Shown here: in pieces, positions 25,912 to 35,507 of the stretch
How the letters are laid out: every line of letters starts with the position of its first letter
Position numbering within the stretch: position 1 is the stretch's first letter
NCBI GenBank assembly: GCA_965199905.1
Contig: OZ241366.1
Span: 4,774,001 to 4,838,000, forward strand
Direction: 5' to 3'
Source of the DNA: Ilyomonas sp965199905
Lineage (GTDB): Bacteria > Bacteroidota > Bacteroidia > Chitinophagales > Chitinophagaceae
Length of the DNA: 64,000 nucleotides
The notes under the pieces: generated by a model
The model's input: the letters and a program-made list of their open reading frames with translations, nothing else
Told to the model about the DNA's origin: nothing
Database searches by the model: none
Position numbers and translations under genes: made by a program

Positions 25912-26952
25912 TCAATCTACTACTTCATAAACCGTTGCTGCATTGGCTTTATTTTTTAAAACAAACTCACCCACTTTATTGCAGTGAAATGATTCGCGAA
26001 CCTGGTTGTAAGCGGCTTCGCTGATAATAATTTGCCCGGGTTTGGCAATGCTTTGCAGGCGTTGCGCCGTGTTTACAACATCACCGATAACTGTATAATC
26101 AAGACGACGCAAACTGGAAGAACCAATGTTGCCGGAAATGAGTTCTCCGCTGTTTATACCAATAGAAACTTTAGGTGAAAAGTCCAGCGCATTTGCAGAA
26201 CCGGCTGCTTTTTCAATGCCTGCTTTTACGGCAAGGCTGGCTTCTATGGCGCGGTCAAGATGATAATCGCCGCGAAACACAGCCATGATAGCATCGCCAA
26301 TGAATTTATCGACATGACCTTTTTGTGCGATGATTTCTTTTACCATCACATCAAAATATTGATTGAGCAAGCGAACCACTTCGTCAGCAGGTTTGGTTTC
26401 AGTTATAGATGTAAACCCGCAGATATCAATGAACATCACCGTTGCTTCAAGGCTTTCATTGCGCATGAGCGAGGTTTCATATTCGGGTTTGTTCATGAAG
26501 TTCAACACGTTCTCATCAACATACATGCGCAAAATATTGTTCTCTTTGATAGCGCGCAATGTGTCCTTCAACTGGTCAACATGATGAATGGTTTTTATAA
26601 GCGTCACTTCAAGATCATCGAAGTTGACAGGCTTGCATACAAAGTCGAATGCACCACGATTCATAGCCGCGCGGATGTTGTCCATATCGCCGTAGGCAGA
26701 TACAATTACGGCTTTCAAAATCGGGTTGGTATCGTTCAGTTTTTCAAGCAATGTCAAGCCATCCATGCGCGGCATGTTAATGTCGCTGAACACCACTTCT
26801 ATCTCCGAATCATTTTTTATTTTATCCAACGCCTCCACACCATCAAGTGCAAACACAAACGAGTATTTGCCTTCACGTATCTGTTTCCGGAACTTCTGTT
26901 TTATCAAAGCTTCCAAATCAGCCTCATCATCAGCAACCAAAATCTTCGGCAT
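25912..26952 (-). CDS. Response regulator with class III adenylyl cyclase output
   Basis: A receiver domain (1-125) with phosphoacceptor Asp57 in FSDINMPRMDG, acidic pair DDE at 8-10 and the signalling Lys in CKPVNF, followed by a class III nucleotide cyclase domain (about 165-346). The cyclase keeps both metal aspartates (D176 in MFIDICGF, D220 in FIGDAIMAVF), the transition-state pair Asn294/Arg298 in VVNTAQRL, and the purine-selecting residues Lys216 and Thr287 that point to ATP rather than GTP. So the product should make cAMP when phosphorylated. It is the last gene of a four-gene operon and its ATG overlaps the stop of the receiver gene (TAATG), implying translational coupling. The kinases two and three genes upstream are the likely phosphodonors. 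Confidence 0.93.
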   Translation of the reverse strand: MPKILVADDEADLEALIKQKFRKQIREGKYSFVFALDGVEALDKIKNDSEIEVVFSDINMPRMDGLTLLEKLNDTNPILKAVIVSAYGDMDNIRAAMNRGAFDFVCKPVNFDDLEVTLIKTIHHVDQLKDTLRAIKENNILRMYVDENVLNFMNKPEYETSLMRNESLEATVMFIDICGFTSITETKPADEVVRLLNQYFDVMVKEIIAQKGHVDKFIGDAIMAVFRGDYHLDRAIEASLAVKAGIEKAAGSANALDFSPKVSIGINSGELISGNIGSSSLRRLDYTVIGDVVNTAQRLQSIAKPGQIIISEAAYNQVRESFHCNKVGEFVLKNKANAATVYEVVD

Positions 26953-27329
26953 TAGTCTGTTATTTTCAATTTGTTTTTCAGTAAAGTAAAATCAAGTGGT
27001 TTAGTGAGAAAATCATCTGCGCCCATTTTGATAGCATTTAAATAATTTTCTTCATCGCCATAAGCGGTTATCATCATCACAACAGGCGGTGGAGAATAGT
27101 GGTGTTGTTTAATTTCCTTCAACAATTCAATGCCGCTCATTCCGGGCATATTAATATCGGAAAGAATTAATACCGCTTCCTGCTCGTGCCCGTTGAGATA
27201 TTCCAAAGCTTCCTCGCCCGAATGGGCAAAAGCAAAAGTGACCCAGCCGTTGCGTATCTCTTTGCGAAAGCGTTGCTGAAACAGCGATTCCACATCGGTT
27301 TCGTCGTCCACAACAAGAATTTTTTTCAT
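26952..27329 (-). CDS. Stand-alone response regulator (CheY-like)
   Basis: A single receiver domain of 125 residues with DDE at 8-10, phosphoacceptor Asp58 in LSDINMPGMSG and the conserved Lys in LTKPLDF. No output domain, so it is a phosphate sink, relay or adaptor. It is about as long as the receiver of the next gene and closely similar to it (ILVVDDETD/ILVADDEAD; FRKEIRNG/FRKQIREG), which suggests duplication. Its stop overlaps the start of the cyclase gene; the upstream kinase gene is 26 bases away. Confidence 0.93.
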   Translation of the reverse strand: MKKILVVDDETDVESLFQQRFRKEIRNGWVTFAFAHSGEEALEYLNGHEQEAVLILSDINMPGMSGIELLKEIKQHHYSPPPVVMMITAYGDEENYLNAIKMGADDFLTKPLDFTLLKNKLKITD

Positions 27330-27355
27330 GGTGTTTTCTGGTTTGCAAATTTCAG

Positions 27356-28702
27356 TTACGATGGTAAACTTATAATAAATCTTGTATAAACATTTTCCTC
27401 GCTCTGCACCTGTATTGTTCCGTTGTGTTCTTTGGTTATAATATCGTAGCTCATACTTAGTCCCAAACCGGTTCCTGAGCCTGTTGGTTTTGTAGTAAAA
27501 AAGGGTTGGAATATCTTCTCAATCACGCTTTGCGGTATGCCGTTGCCGTTGTCTTCCACCACGATCATTACGCTATCCATTTCTTTTTTTGTGCGGATGA
27601 TTACTGTTGGTTTGTAATCGTTTTCTGCCGTTTTTTTCTTTTCATTTACGGCATAAAAAGCATTGTTCAAAAGGTTCAAAATCACTCTGCCGATATCTTG
27701 CGGAACAATATCTATTTTCTCTACGCTGGTGTCGAAATCAGATTTAAAATCTGCATTAAAACTTTTGTCTTTAGCGCGCAAGCCGTGATAGGAAAGACGC
27801 AAATATTCGTCGCATAAATCATTGATATCGGTGGCTTCTTTTTGTCCTGTATTTTTACGCGAATGCTGCAGCATGCCTTTCACTATGGCATCTGCACGCT
27901 TGCCGTGAAACGATATTTTTTCTTCATTGCCGGTAATGTCATCAATAATTGCCTGCACTTCATCGAAGTTCTGCTTCGCAATTTCTTCCTTCATTTCGCC
28001 AAGCAATTCTTTATTTACTTCAGAAAAATTGTTGACGAAATTCAGCGGGTTTTGTATCTCGTGCGCAATGCCGGCTGTGAGTTCGCCAAGGCTTGCCATC
28101 TTTTCGCTTTGTATCAGTTGCGCCTGTGTTGCTTTCAGTTCTTCAAGCGCTAATTCCAATTCTTCTTTTTGCCGCGTTAGTTCCGCTGTTCGTTGCTGTA
28201 CCTGCACTTCCAGCTCATCGCGCATAGAAGAAACAATGGCTGTATTCTGCTTTTCTACTTCTACCGTTTTCCTCGATTTTTCCAGCTCTTTTCGTTGCCG
28301 GTTGGTGACCAGCCAAACACCAAAACCCCATAATACAGCAAAGGCGTTGGCATTGTCAAGATAACCTTTCCATTTTTCGTAGTACGAAAAACTGATGATA
28401 TGTATTGCAGTGCCAATGAAAGATGTAATGAGGTATGGCATTGTAGCCACAATAATGAAACGGTAATTTTTAAAGACAGGATTTTTATAAATTACATAAA
28501 GAAAAAGCCCGAGCAACGCAATACCAATTGATTCATAAAAAAGACCGCCCCTGTCGAATATAAACGAAAGTGACATTAACCCAATAGCAATGTACATCAG
28601 GTATTGCAGCCGCAGGTTCCACACCGGGAAAGCGTTATGCGAGCGCATAGACCTTCTGAGATAGTTACTGATGATGATAACGAGAACAAACTGAAGAATC
28701 AT
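27356..28702 (-). CDS. Membrane sensor histidine kinase
   Basis: 448 residues. The N-terminus has about five or six hydrophobic segments (1-150) and then a coiled-coil (about 155-205). The kinase core follows: H-box with phospho-His214 in LTAGIAHEIQNPLNF, N-box LNLLNNAFYAVNEK, G-boxes EDNGNGIPQS and GTGLGLS. The C-terminal 242 residues align without gaps with those of the kinase encoded directly upstream; by my own residue count about 68 percent are identical. The signal sensed by the membrane part is unknown. Second gene of the operon, 21 bases after the TPR kinase. Confidence 0.92.
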   Translation of the reverse strand: MILQFVLVIIISNYLRRSMRSHNAFPVWNLRLQYLMYIAIGLMSLSFIFDRGGLFYESIGIALLGLFLYVIYKNPVFKNYRFIIVATMPYLITSFIGTAIHIISFSYYEKWKGYLDNANAFAVLWGFGVWLVTNRQRKELEKSRKTVEVEKQNTAIVSSMRDELEVQVQQRTAELTRQKEELELALEELKATQAQLIQSEKMASLGELTAGIAHEIQNPLNFVNNFSEVNKELLGEMKEEIAKQNFDEVQAIIDDITGNEEKISFHGKRADAIVKGMLQHSRKNTGQKEATDINDLCDEYLRLSYHGLRAKDKSFNADFKSDFDTSVEKIDIVPQDIGRVILNLLNNAFYAVNEKKKTAENDYKPTVIIRTKKEMDSVMIVVEDNGNGIPQSVIEKIFQPFFTTKPTGSGTGLGLSMSYDIITKEHNGTIQVQSEENVYTRFIISLPS

Positions 28703-28723
28703 TCCTTAGGTATTGAATGGATA

Positions 28724-30937
28724 TTAAGACGGCAAAGTAATTATAAAGCGGCTTCCTTTACCTTCTTTGCTTTCTGCTTTTATAGTACCGTTGTGTTCTT
28801 TGGTAATGATATCGTAAGATAAGGAAAGCCCCAAACCTGTGCCTTGCCCGGTTGGCTTCGTGGTAAAGAAAGGCTGAAAGACTTTATCAATAATGCTTTG
28901 CGGAATTCCGTTGCCATTGTCTGTTATAATAATTTCAATCTTGTCCTTCATTCTTTTTGTTGATACGTGAACCAACGGCTGATAGCTGACATCTGAAAGC
29001 TTCTTCTTTTCATTCACGGCATAAAAAGCATTGTTGAAAATGTTCAGCAACACTCTCCCGATATCCTGCGATATAATATTGATTTTATAAATGCTGTTAT
29101 CAAACTCTGTTGTAAAATCAGCTTTAAAAGCGCTGTCTTTTGCGCGCAAACCGTGATACGCTAATCGTATGTATTCATCGCACAAAGCATTGATATCTGT
29201 TGGCTCTTTTCTGCCTGTGCTTTTCTGCGAGTGTTGCAGCATGCCTTTCACAATGGCATCTGCACGTTTGCCATGATGAACGATTTTTTTTTCATTGGCT
29301 TTAATGTCGTTAGCTATTGCGATGGCTTCTTCAATATTATTATCCGTCAGTTCAGCTTTCAACTCATCAATCATCTCGCTGTTGAGTTCGCTGAAATTGT
29401 TCACGAAATTCAGTGGATTTTGTATCTCGTGTGCAATGCCTGCCGTGAGTTCGCCAAGGCTCGCCATTTTTTCTGACTGAATTAACTGAGCCTGTGTTGT
29501 CTTCAATTCTGACAGTGTGCTTTCTATTTCCTGCTTCTGATTCCAAAGTAATTTTTTGGCTTTCTGTTCTCTTCTGTAGCCAACAAGAGACACCGTAAAT
29601 AAGGTAACAAAAACAATTAAAACCGCGATAAGAGAAATCAGTTTGACTTTACCCGCTGCATCTTCTTTTGCTTGTTTCGCCTGCTGAACCTGCTGCTTTT
29701 TTTCGAACTCATAATTCATCGTGAGTTCGGTAGATTTCCGCACATTGTCGCGATTTCTTAGTGAGTCGGATATTTTAGCGGACATTGTAAAAGTTGATAA
29801 AGCTTTTTTGTAATTGCCGGTTGTTTTATAACAATCTGAAAGGTCATCGTAATTTTTGCTAACCTCTCCATTATACATGTCAGCTTCATTCAGTATGGCA
29901 AAAGCTTTTTCATAAAAAGGAATTGCTTCGGCATATTTTTTTTCTGATTTTTTAATAAATGCATAAGCGGTTAAAGTTTGATACCTGTTAATAGGTACGC
30001 CTGCTGAATCGGCTAGTATTATCGCTTTTTTGCCAAGCATATCTGCTTCTGCAAAATTATTTTTATATGCCAATGCTAATGCAGCGCGCCCGAGGCTACT
30101 TGCAGAAATTCCCTGGTCTCCTGTTGTTTTGCCAAGCTCGTATGCCTGCATTGCCTGATCGTAAGCTTTGTCATAATTTTTTCTGTCAAGATATGAAGAA
30201 GCCAGGTTGGCATGCGCATATTGTTCAACATTCATAATGCCGGCATTGTGTGCATGTTGAATGGCATTATTCAAAAATGATTCTGTTCGTGTTGTATCGC
30301 CAAGTTCGTTGTAGATAAGCGCCATGTTCAGATATGTGTAAGCCAGCGCTGATTCATCGTGCATAGCATTGGAAATGTCCAGGCATTTTTGCTGATATTC
30401 AAGCGCCTGCAGATACTTGGATTGCATCTGGTAATTAACGGCAATATTTCCATAAGCTGTGCTTGCAAACGACTTATCTGCCAATCTTTCCAAATAAGGT
30501 AGCCCTTTTTGAAGATAAAAATTCGAACTATCATATTTGCTTTGCACACCATAACAGAGGCCATACGTGCTATACGTTTTGCCAATGCCAATAGAATCTG
30601 GTATTGATAAATACAACTGCAAAGCAAGTGTCAGTTGTTCTTTAGCCTCATCAAACTTGCTTTTGAATGTCAGGGCAGCAGCCATATAACGATGCGCTTC
30701 CGCTTCGCCCTGCACATAATGTTTGGCTTTTGCAATGGCAATAGTTCTTGAACTGAACTTTATATTTGAGTCTAAATTCACACTCTGAAGCTCGTGGGAA
30801 ATCTGGTTCATCAGGTTAATACGAGCGGTGTCAATATTCGTTTTTATCAGTAAGGAATTCAGGCTGTCAATCGTTCGGTTCTGTGCAAATGTCAGACTAT
30901 AAAAAAGAACAAAAAAGCAGGTAAGAAAGTGTTTCAT
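28724..30937 (-). CDS. TPR-repeat sensor histidine kinase
   Basis: 737 residues. A signal peptide (MKHFLTCFFVLFYSLTFAQ) leads into a periplasmic region of about 400 residues with many TPR-like helix pairs (for example ASTAYGNIAVNYQMQSKYLQALEYQQKCL). A membrane helix follows (about 433-455), then a short coiled-coil and a complete kinase core with phospho-His503 and ATP-binding boxes. Such TPR kinases are typical of Bacteroidota. It is the first gene of the operon kinase, kinase, receiver, receiver-cyclase. Its start is the ATG at 30937; the divergent AraC gene is 125 bases away and shares the intergenic region. Confidence 0.93.
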   Translation of the reverse strand: MKHFLTCFFVLFYSLTFAQNRTIDSLNSLLIKTNIDTARINLMNQISHELQSVNLDSNIKFSSRTIAIAKAKHYVQGEAEAHRYMAAALTFKSKFDEAKEQLTLALQLYLSIPDSIGIGKTYSTYGLCYGVQSKYDSSNFYLQKGLPYLERLADKSFASTAYGNIAVNYQMQSKYLQALEYQQKCLDISNAMHDESALAYTYLNMALIYNELGDTTRTESFLNNAIQHAHNAGIMNVEQYAHANLASSYLDRKNYDKAYDQAMQAYELGKTTGDQGISASSLGRAALALAYKNNFAEADMLGKKAIILADSAGVPINRYQTLTAYAFIKKSEKKYAEAIPFYEKAFAILNEADMYNGEVSKNYDDLSDCYKTTGNYKKALSTFTMSAKISDSLRNRDNVRKSTELTMNYEFEKKQQVQQAKQAKEDAAGKVKLISLIAVLIVFVTLFTVSLVGYRREQKAKKLLWNQKQEIESTLSELKTTQAQLIQSEKMASLGELTAGIAHEIQNPLNFVNNFSELNSEMIDELKAELTDNNIEEAIAIANDIKANEKKIVHHGKRADAIVKGMLQHSQKSTGRKEPTDINALCDEYIRLAYHGLRAKDSAFKADFTTEFDNSIYKINIISQDIGRVLLNIFNNAFYAVNEKKKLSDVSYQPLVHVSTKRMKDKIEIIITDNGNGIPQSIIDKVFQPFFTTKPTGQGTGLGLSLSYDIITKEHNGTIKAESKEGKGSRFIITLPS

Positions 30938-31046
30938 AAGCTATCATCTTGTTAGCCGTTAACGTTTTGCAAAGGATAAGCAATCATCAGTTTGTCATTA
31001 AAGCATCATTTGATTTTTCTTCAAATCTATCGTTTTGTTTGTAATG

Positions 31047-31054
31047 TACATTTG
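31047..31054 (+). promoter_or_regulatory. Promoter -7 element of the AraC gene
   Basis: TACATTTG matches TAnnTTTG and ends eight bases before the ATG. No good -33 element was found. Confidence 0.5.
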
Positions 31055-31062
31055 CCGCAGTT

Positions 31063-31953
31063 ATGGCTGGCTTTCCTGAGATATTAAAGACTATATTTAA
31101 AACTGATTTTAATTCATTACCGGATGTGCTTTTCGAAAGAGAACAGCGCTTGCCGGGTTCTATCCGTTATTCCATTACACGTTATGTTTCCAACGATACA
31201 TTGCTTTCAGATGATGCTGGCGTGCTATCTTATGTGGTGAACAAGGAAGAAAAAGATGACAGTTATCTCCAGCTAAGTTTTTGCCTGACAAACAATAAGT
31301 CAGGCGCCGAAAAGAATATTTCTTCTTCCAGCGATACAATGGATGTGTTTCATTTCCATTTTACGTCAACGTTTCTCAATCAGTTTGTGCAGAATGTAAA
31401 GCTTAGCAACCGCAAAGATGAAGTGCTTGCTTTTCGTCATCCCCTTTCATTTACAAAAACATTCCCGGTGTGCGGCCGGAAGCGTGGCGTGCTGGAAGCC
31501 TTGCTGGCAAATAACTACAGCGGCGCTATGGAGAATGTGTTTGTAAACGCCAAAGTGCACGAGCTTCTTTTGTACAGCATTGAATGTTTGGTTGATGAAA
31601 AAGAAGAAATTTTTTCCTGCCGGTTTTTGGCTGATGAAAGTGGTCGTGACCGCATTTACCAGGCGCGCGAAATTTTATTGCAGCGCATTGGTGAGCCCAT
31701 TACTATTAAAGAGCTCAGCCGCAAAGTGGCTACCAATGAATGTTACCTGAAGAAAGGTTTCAAAGAAGTGTTCGGCACCACCATCTTCGATTTTTATCAG
31801 CAGCAACGCATGGAGCACGCCAAATATCTTTTAAACGATAAAGGCTTAAGCGTAACGGATGTATCCGGTTTGCTTGGCTATTCGTCCATTTCGCATTTTT
31901 CAGCCGCTTTTAAAAAGCATACGGGTTTAAAACCCTGCGATCTTTTACATTGA
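31063..31953 (+). CDS. AraC-family transcriptional regulator
   Basis: 296 residues with a C-terminal pair of helix-turn-helix motifs: the first in IKELSRKVATNECYLKKGFKEVFG (split here as IKELSRKVATN then ECYLKKGFK), the second in VTDVSGLLGYSSISHFSAAFKKHTG. The N-terminal two thirds does not match a sugar-binding cupin by eye; it probably senses a ligand or partner. It is divergent from the TPR kinase operon, with both promoters in 125 bases, so it may regulate that operon. That link is inference. Confidence 0.9.
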   Translation: MAGFPEILKTIFKTDFNSLPDVLFEREQRLPGSIRYSITRYVSNDTLLSDDAGVLSYVVNKEEKDDSYLQLSFCLTNNKSGAEKNISSSSDTMDVFHFHFTSTFLNQFVQNVKLSNRKDEVLAFRHPLSFTKTFPVCGRKRGVLEALLANNYSGAMENVFVNAKVHELLLYSIECLVDEKEEIFSCRFLADESGRDRIYQAREILLQRIGEPITIKELSRKVATNECYLKKGFKEVFGTTIFDFYQQQRMEHAKYLLNDKGLSVTDVSGLLGYSSISHFSAAFKKHTGLKPCDLLH

Positions 31954-32027
31954 TGCACGTTTTCCTTTTTCGTAAACTGCTTGTTCGTAAGCCCTTACCA
32001 GTTTACACAAAATAGTTTTGCCCAAAT

Positions 32028-32336
32028 GTGTTTTCGTTTTCTGGTAGCTGCTCTTTAGTCACGGCTTTTTACCAGCGTGCGGTGCTGTTTGTAGGTCACC
32101 AGTTCAATAGAAAGATTTCTTTTTTCTCCGGGCTTGAACTGGAGAATGCCGTGGTAGCCAGTAGTGCCAGCGATGAAGCTACGGTTGCCGGCAAAGGTGG
32201 CATTTCGATGGAGCAGGCGTTTATAAAATTCAACCCGAATTCACGGATGTACTTGATGGCTGGTCTATTTGTACGAAAATATGAAACCATTCTTGCCGGA
32301 GCATATCAAGAATTAAATCGCTTATTTATAGTGTAA
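32028..32336 (+). CDS. Uncertain small ORF (102 codons)
   Basis: A GTG-started frame that ends directly at a strong terminator, with TAGTTTTG (a TAnnTTTG match) at about 32013. Transcription is thus likely, but the encoded protein (for example AVVASSASDEATVAGKGGISM) has no motif and could be fortuitous. An ATG two bases earlier in another frame opens a ten-codon peptide. A non-coding RNA is an alternative. Confidence 0.3.
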   Translation: MFSFSGSCSLVTAFYQRAVLFVGHQFNRKISFFSGLELENAVVASSASDEATVAGKGGISMEQAFIKFNPNSRMYLMAGLFVRKYETILAGAYQELNRLFIV

Positions 32337-32366
32337 AAAAATCCGGTAAATCTTGCCGGATTTTTT
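32336..32366. terminator. Bidirectional intrinsic terminator
   Basis: A 14-bp stem (AATCCGGTAA / TTGCCGGATT core, one G-T wobble) with a three-base loop and A and T runs on its sides. It follows the uncertain ORF directly. Confidence 0.8.
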
Positions 32367-32736
32367 GTTTGTGGTTATCGTGAAAAGACAAGACCGGCAA
32401 TGAAATAAAAGCGAGATCTCTGTTTTTTTGTCCATTCATATCTTCTATGTTTTTACATCCCCGATTTTATTGAGTGCTTTTGGTCTGTCAGAGAGATTTT
32501 TGTATGAATGGCGCTGGAAGCCATTCGCAGAAACCTTGTTGTGCCGTAACTGAGGGCTATAACTTATGAGCTATCAGCAATACAATTGCGCAATTGAAAT
32601 TCATTTCATTATTCCGGCAGAAGTATATTTCTTCATAAATTCTTTGTTTGAAAGCTGGCGGTGATGGCTGACAGCTTTTGGCTTTTCTGCACAATGTTTG
32701 TTTGCTGTTGCACATTTATAAGTAAGACAAATATTC
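32367..32736. other. Gap before treY
   Basis: 370 bases between the terminator and treY. No gene, repeat or clear promoter seen; a heptad-like stretch around 32560-32590 (TATGAGC, TATCAGC) is too short to count. Confidence 0.4.
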
Positions 32737-35388
32737 ATGTATTATCCTTCCGCTACTTATCGGGTTCAGTTAAATAGCTCCTATACATTTTCGCAATTAC
32801 AAACAATCATTGATTACTTACATCAGCTTGGTATTTCTACCGTTTATGCATCGCCAATAACGAAAGCAATGAAGGGCAGCACACATGGATATGATGTGTG
32901 CAATCCGGATGTTATAAATGCAGAAATTGGTACGGAAAAACAACTGGAAGAATTGCATCAATCGCTCTCTCAAAAAGGCATGGGCTGGTTGCAGGATATT
33001 GTACCCAACCACATGGCGTTTCTTTGCGATAACGAACGCATTTTCGATGTGATGGAGCGAGGTCCGAAATCGCCTTACTATCGGTATTTTGATATCGACT
33101 GGCATCATTACGATCCGGTTTACAAAGGCAAGCTAATGGTGCCTTTTATCGGTAAAGATTTTAATGAAGCGATTGACAGTAATGAGATAAAAGTGGCGTT
33201 CGATAAAACAGGGTTTCATCTGGCTTACTTCAACCAAAATTATCCTGTTGCCATTGATAGCCTGCGTCTTCTTTTTCCACTCAAAAATGATACGGAAAGT
33301 AAAGCGGCAACTCTTTCTTTATCAGACAAAGCAGAAAGTAATAAAGAAGAATGGAAAAAAGAAAAAAAGGTATGGCTGCAAGCCATTCTTAAGAATGAAA
33401 GTTTAATTCAGGAAGCGATTGCAAAAGTGAATAATGACAACACTTTGCTTCGCAATTTTCTCGAACATCAGTATTATATTTTTACCTGGTATAAAGTAAC
33501 GGATGAAGAAATCAATTTTCGCCGTTTTTTTACCATAAATCAATTGCTTTGCCTGCGCATGGAAGAGGAAAGCGTGTTTGAAGATTATCACCGTTTCATC
33601 TTACGCTTATATAAACAAGGACTTCTGCAAGGCTTGCGTATTGATCATATTGATGGCTTATACAATCCCAAACAATACACAGAAAGATTGCGCAACACTT
33701 TCGGTGATGACTGCTATATTATTGCCGAAAAGATTTTAGAATACAATGAAGACATTGCGGACGATTGGGGCATACAAGGCACAAGCGGCTATGAGTTTTT
33801 ATCCTTCACTAACCAATTGCTGACTGATAAAGATGGTGGTGAAAAATTGTTGTCATTTTACAAAGAGCTGATACCTCAAACACCTGCGTATGATGACATG
33901 GTGTGGGAGAAAAAGCACACTTTTCTTTACGCGCAAATGGGCGGTGAGCTGGAGAACCTGATGCACATGATGGAAGATTTAAAAATCTTCGCAGGACAAT
34001 CTTACACCCGCGAAAAAATGAAAGAAGCATTGGGAAACTTAATGGCTTCATTCCCCGTATACCGGGTTTATCCCGATGCTTACCCGATACATGAAGAAGC
34101 CGTATCAATTGTAGATAAAGCCTTCGAAAGAGCCGGAAAAAGGGTTGGTGAACCGAAGATAGAATTATCACTATTGCAAACTGTATTTGATGCCGATGGA
34201 ACGAAACCGGAAGATGCCAACAAGCTGTTATTCCTGAAGCGGCTGATGCAATTCACAGGACCTTTAGCTGCCAAAGGAGTAGAAGACACAACGTTTTATG
34301 TTTATAATCCATTGATTTCGCACAACGAAGTGGGCGATTCACCATCACAGCTTGGCATTACCGTACAAGAGTTTCACGGTAAAATGCTGAGTCGTCAAAA
34401 AAACAATCCTTACTCACTCAATGCAACTTCAACACACGATACCAAGCGTGGTGAAGATGGCAGGATGCGCATCAATGCGCTGGCTGCAATGCCTGATGAA
34501 TGGATAAAAGCGGTAAAAAACTGGCGGCAAACGAATGCCTCTTTTGTAAAAAAGGTGAACGACAAACCTGCGCCTTCCATCAACGATGAATATTTCATTT
34601 ACCAGTCTCTCATCGGTGCATTTCCGGAAGATGCAAAAGTAACAGATGCCTTTATAGAACGCACCCATGCGTTTCTTGAAAAAGCACTGCGCGAAGCCAA
34701 AGTAGAAACAACTTACAACGAGCCAAACGCTGATTACGAAGGAGCTTGTAAAGATTTTATAACGGCTTTGCTTACCGAATCGCATACGTTTTTACAAAGC
34801 TTTGTTTCTTTTTTAGAAAAGGTGATAGAAGTATCCACTTTGTATTCATTGGCTCAAACGGTTATTAAAATTACTGCGCCGGGAATTCCGGATATCTACC
34901 AGGGTTGCGAGCTTTGGGATGTTAGTTATGTAGACCCTGATAATCGTCGTTCTGTTGATTATGAATGCCGGAAAAGAGTGTTGGATGAAATCGTTGCCAG
35001 AGAAAAAGAAGGCACAGAAGCACTGCTCTCTTTCATTTACCAGAACAAAAAAGAAGGCAGGGAGAAACTGTTTGCCACTTATAAAACACTCAACCTGCGT
35101 TCCGCTCACAACGATTTATTTTTACATGGAGATTATCTGCCGCTATCCACAAACAACAATAAAATAATGGCTTTTGCGAGGAAGCAAGAAGAGCAATATG
35201 TTGTTGTCATCATTCTATTTTCAAAAGATGTAATCGATGAACATAACGACGTCATCATCTCTTTGCCAGGCAACGAATCAGGGCTCTGGAAAAACATTTT
35301 TACCAACACCGAAACAAGTTCTTCGCAAATGAATATAAGCAACGAGTTAAAGGAATTTCCAGTCGCTGTTTTTACTTCCGGCATTTAG
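32737..35388 (+). CDS. treY: Malto-oligosyltrehalose synthase
   Basis: GH13 enzyme that turns the reducing end of a malto-oligosaccharide into a trehalosyl unit, the first step of the TreY-TreZ path to trehalose. The 883-residue product has the family start TYRVQLNSSYTF, DIVPNHMA, GLRIDHIDGL with the nucleophile Asp, IIAEKILE with the acid Glu, and TSTHDTKRGEDGR in the catalytic end. Full length. TreZ is not in this window, so it is either elsewhere or missing. The start ATG at 32737 fits the family. Confidence 0.93.
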   Translation: MYYPSATYRVQLNSSYTFSQLQTIIDYLHQLGISTVYASPITKAMKGSTHGYDVCNPDVINAEIGTEKQLEELHQSLSQKGMGWLQDIVPNHMAFLCDNERIFDVMERGPKSPYYRYFDIDWHHYDPVYKGKLMVPFIGKDFNEAIDSNEIKVAFDKTGFHLAYFNQNYPVAIDSLRLLFPLKNDTESKAATLSLSDKAESNKEEWKKEKKVWLQAILKNESLIQEAIAKVNNDNTLLRNFLEHQYYIFTWYKVTDEEINFRRFFTINQLLCLRMEEESVFEDYHRFILRLYKQGLLQGLRIDHIDGLYNPKQYTERLRNTFGDDCYIIAEKILEYNEDIADDWGIQGTSGYEFLSFTNQLLTDKDGGEKLLSFYKELIPQTPAYDDMVWEKKHTFLYAQMGGELENLMHMMEDLKIFAGQSYTREKMKEALGNLMASFPVYRVYPDAYPIHEEAVSIVDKAFERAGKRVGEPKIELSLLQTVFDADGTKPEDANKLLFLKRLMQFTGPLAAKGVEDTTFYVYNPLISHNEVGDSPSQLGITVQEFHGKMLSRQKNNPYSLNATSTHDTKRGEDGRMRINALAAMPDEWIKAVKNWRQTNASFVKKVNDKPAPSINDEYFIYQSLIGAFPEDAKVTDAFIERTHAFLEKALREAKVETTYNEPNADYEGACKDFITALLTESHTFLQSFVSFLEKVIEVSTLYSLAQTVIKITAPGIPDIYQGCELWDVSYVDPDNRRSVDYECRKRVLDEIVAREKEGTEALLSFIYQNKKEGREKLFATYKTLNLRSAHNDLFLHGDYLPLSTNNNKIMAFARKQEEQYVVVIILFSKDVIDEHNDVIISLPGNESGLWKNIFTNTETSSSQMNISNELKEFPVAVFTSGI

Positions 35389-35507
35389 TTTTTTTAGGAA
35401 AAAGAGAACATTGTCATTATCAATCTTTAGTCAACATTACATAGCGATGTAAACACAATCATTATGCAGTGCACTTTGCTTTTTCTTTTTCATCTTTGCC
35501 TTACTTC

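Noticed and set aside
32096..32290. Minus-strand ORF of 64 codons
   Set aside because: Its end and start do not agree with the neighbouring terminator and promoter, and composition is Ser/Ala-rich without motif.
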